Assembly: GCA_003446335.1 (NCBI GenBank)
Contig: DMAZ01000168.1
Coordinates: forward strand, 1 to 15,573
Length of the DNA stretch: 15,573 nucleotides
Direction: 5' to 3'
From: Lachnospiraceae bacterium
Lineage (GTDB): Bacteria; Bacillota_A; Clostridia; Lachnospirales; Lachnospiraceae
The number at the start of each line of letters is the position of its first letter. The first letter of the stretch is position 1. Under the pieces are notes generated by a model that worked only from the letters and a program-made list of their open reading frames with translations, was not told where the DNA came from and did no database searches. Made by a program: the position numbers and the translations under genes. This document shows, one piece after another, positions 13,915 through 15,573 of this stretch.

Positions 13915-15450
13915 TTAATTACCGGTTTCGTCAGCCTTCCTGTCCTCCGGGATCCTCGTATTCTTAAATGCATAGTGGAGCATGGTCATTACAAGGAATG
14001 TCAATATTACACCGAGAATCAGAGAAACAACGGCATTCTGAATAAATCCGGCGGCAATATATGTCACGAACGAAATTGCTGCAGCCGTCATCGCATAAGG
14101 CATCTGCGTGGAGACATGCGCAATATGATCACACTGAGCACCTGCCGAGGACATGATCGTCGTATCGGAAATCGGTGAACAATGGTCGCCGCAGACTGCT
14201 CCGGCCATACATGCGGATACACAGATAACGGAAAGCGGATTGCCGCTCTCAAGCGGGAATGCATTGAGGCAGATCGGGATAAGAATACCGAATGTTCCCC
14301 AGGATGTTCCTGTCGCGAAGGAAAGTCCTACAGCAATAAGGAATACGATCGCCGGAAGGAAATTCTGCAGAGACTGTGCGCTTCCGCTCACAACACCTGC
14401 CACATACTCATCCGCTCCGAGGCTCAGCGTGACACCTTTCAGTGTCCATGCGAGCACAAGGATCATAATAGCAGGAACCATGGCCTTAAAGCCTTCCGTG
14501 AGGCAGCCCATGCATTCCTTGAAAGAGAGAACGCGTCTCCAGATGTAGACCAGGATGGTAAAAGCCATCGCCACAAAGGAGCCGAGGACCAGGCCGACCG
14601 AAGCGTCACTGTTCGCAAAGGCATTGACGAAAGTCTCTCCGTCAAAGAAACCGCCTGAGTAGATCATACCGAGGACGCAGCAGATAATGAGGGAGATGAT
14701 CGGCAATACGAGATCGATGACCGTTCCCTTTCCCTTTGTTGAATCGTCTGTAGAGACCGGGCCGGGAACTGTAAAAATATCACCCTCCCTTGCATTTTTC
14801 TCATGGACCGCCATCGGGCCGTAATCAATTTTCAGGATAGTAATGCTGATCATCATGACCAGTGTGAGAAGCGCATAATAATTGAAGGGGATCGCCCTGA
14901 TAAAAAGGACAAGTCCATTGGTGCCCTCCGGTGAGAATGCGGAGACAGCCGCCGCCCAGGATGAGATCGGAGCGATAATACAGACAGGCGCAGCCGTTGC
15001 GTCAATTAGGTATGCAAGCTTTGCACGGGATACCTGATGTCTGTCTGTGACCGGACGCATGACGGAGCCGACGGTAAGGCAGTTGAAATAATCATCGATG
15101 AAGATAAGGCAGCCGAGAAGGATCGTGGCCAGCTGAGCACCTACACGGGTCTTGATGTGTTTGGATGCCCACTCACCAAATGCGGCGGAACCGCCTGCCT
15201 TATTCATGAGCGCGACCATAATTCCGAGGAATACAAGAAATACAAGAATACCGACATTATAGGAGTCGGCGATCTGTGTGATCATTCCGTCGGTGAAAAT
15301 GGCATTCAGCGTTCCGATAAAGCTAAAATTCGAAATAAAAAGACCGCCTACCACGATTCCGATAAACAGGGAACTGTAGACTTCTTTCGAGATCAGCGCA
15401 AGCGCGATTGCGACGACCGGCGGGACGAGTGCCCAAAATGTAGCATGCAT
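13915..15450 (-). CDS. nhaC: NhaC-family Na+/H+ antiporter
   Basis: The 511-residue membrane protein has about twelve hydrophobic segments and the NhaC-family signatures. These are IFIDDYFNCLTVGSVMRP (about 116-133), a DATAAPVCIIAPISSWAA stretch (about 149-166), GTSWGTFGILIPI (about 381-393) and GDHCSPISDTTIMSSAGA (about 417-434). They hold the acidic and polar residues thought to form the ion path. Members exchange Na+ for protons, and some exchange organic anions, so the physiological partner is not certain. The length is at the upper end of the family. The ATG at 15450 has GGGGG about 9 bases upstream. The gene is monocistronic: an extended -10 promoter precedes it and a strong terminator follows. 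Confidence 0.9.
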   Translation of the reverse strand: MHATFWALVPPVVAIALALISKEVYSSLFIGIVVGGLFISNFSFIGTLNAIFTDGMITQIADSYNVGILVFLVFLGIMVALMNKAGGSAAFGEWASKHIKTRVGAQLATILLGCLIFIDDYFNCLTVGSVMRPVTDRHQVSRAKLAYLIDATAAPVCIIAPISSWAAAVSAFSPEGTNGLVLFIRAIPFNYYALLTLVMMISITILKIDYGPMAVHEKNAREGDIFTVPGPVSTDDSTKGKGTVIDLVLPIISLIICCVLGMIYSGGFFDGETFVNAFANSDASVGLVLGSFVAMAFTILVYIWRRVLSFKECMGCLTEGFKAMVPAIMILVLAWTLKGVTLSLGADEYVAGVVSGSAQSLQNFLPAIVFLIAVGLSFATGTSWGTFGILIPICLNAFPLESGNPLSVICVSACMAGAVCGDHCSPISDTTIMSSAGAQCDHIAHVSTQMPYAMTAAAISFVTYIAAGFIQNAVVSLILGVILTFLVMTMLHYAFKNTRIPEDRKADETGN

Positions 15451-15488
15451 AAAGATTTTCCCCCTTCATAAAAACAAACTCGAACTTT

Positions 15489-15497
15489 AGTATAGCA
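15489..15497 (-). promoter_or_regulatory. Extended -10 promoter for the NhaC-family gene
   Basis: The minus strand reads TGCTATACT (15497-15489), a TATACT -10 (five of six) with the TGn extension. The only -35 candidate is TTGCAC (15519-15514) at a 19-base gap, which lies inside the hairpin at 15508-15545. The predicted start near 15482 is about 30 bases before the ATG. Confidence 0.6.
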
Positions 15498-15507
15498 CAA
15501 CTTTAAA

Positions 15508-15545
15508 CGGGTGGTGCAAATTTCTTTCAAAATTTGTACCACCCG
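15508..15545. terminator. Strong hairpin upstream of the NhaC-family promoter
   Basis: CGGGTGGTGCAAATTT (15508-15523) pairs with AAATTTGTACCACCCG (15530-15545) with one G-U pair around a 6-base loop. CTCTTTTT follows on the plus strand and TTTAAAG on the minus strand. It resembles an intrinsic terminator, best in the plus direction, but no plus gene ends nearby. It probably ends a minus-strand gene lying just right of the window. Confidence 0.55.
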
Positions 15546-15573
15546 CTCTTTTTAGTGCATTTTGCCGACTGTT

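Noticed and set aside
1..15573. CRISPR array, tRNA, rRNA or prophage signals
   Set aside because: No regularly spaced repeats, no cloverleaf-like sequence, no rRNA sequence, and no phage or integrase genes were seen.

Overview
The window looks like a chromosomal stretch of an anaerobic, low-to-mid GC Gram-positive bacterium, most likely class Clostridia and plausibly Lachnospiraceae. The reasons are strong GGAGG ribosome-binding sites, extended -10 promoters, a Bmp-type nucleoside ABC importer, a BdhA/YqhD-class 'iron' alcohol dehydrogenase, a long NhaC-family antiporter and a fused CydDC-like exporter. The taxonomic call is inference from gene content, not a match to a known genome. No rRNA, tRNA, CRISPR array, transposase or recombinase is visible.

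Layout. Positions 1-1300 (minus strand) hold the start of a multisubunit cation/proton antiporter operon in the order MrpE, MrpF, MrpG, then a gene running off the left edge. A terminator-like hairpin and a candidate promoter lie in front of it. A 62-residue two-helix membrane protein of unknown role sits at 1463-1651 with its own promoter and an inverted repeat. From 6745 down to 1750 (minus) lies a complete BMP-family importer: substrate-binding lipoprotein, tandem ATPase and two permeases. The last three genes are joined by 4-base overlaps, and the lipoprotein is separated from them by a terminator hairpin, which probably sets a high lipoprotein-to-transporter ratio.

A 332-base intergenic region (6746-7077) carries divergent extended -10 promoters. 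On the plus side it also has a roughly 160-nt structured leader in front of the only plus-strand gene, a 1210-residue ABC exporter that fuses two CydD/CydC-like halves. A large bidirectional terminator follows that gene. Then come three minus-strand genes: an Fe-ADH family protein whose metal ligands are largely lost (10960-12114), an SseB-domain protein with a long acidic N-terminal region (12154-13002) and a small HD-domain phosphohydrolase (13130-13663). The right end (13915-15450, minus) encodes an NhaC-family antiporter.

The least ordinary features are outside the ordinary gene calls. A 48-bp sequence occurs twice in inverted orientation (47 of 48 identical) about 3 kb apart, bracketing the ADH, SseB and HD genes. 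A second repeat family has one full structured copy (6911-7006) and one copy that is exactly explained by a 65-bp deletion between GGCG direct repeats (10916-10946). The Fe-ADH protein keeps its nucleotide-binding motif but has lost three of four metal ligands. The fused exporter has non-canonical residues in both ATPase halves.
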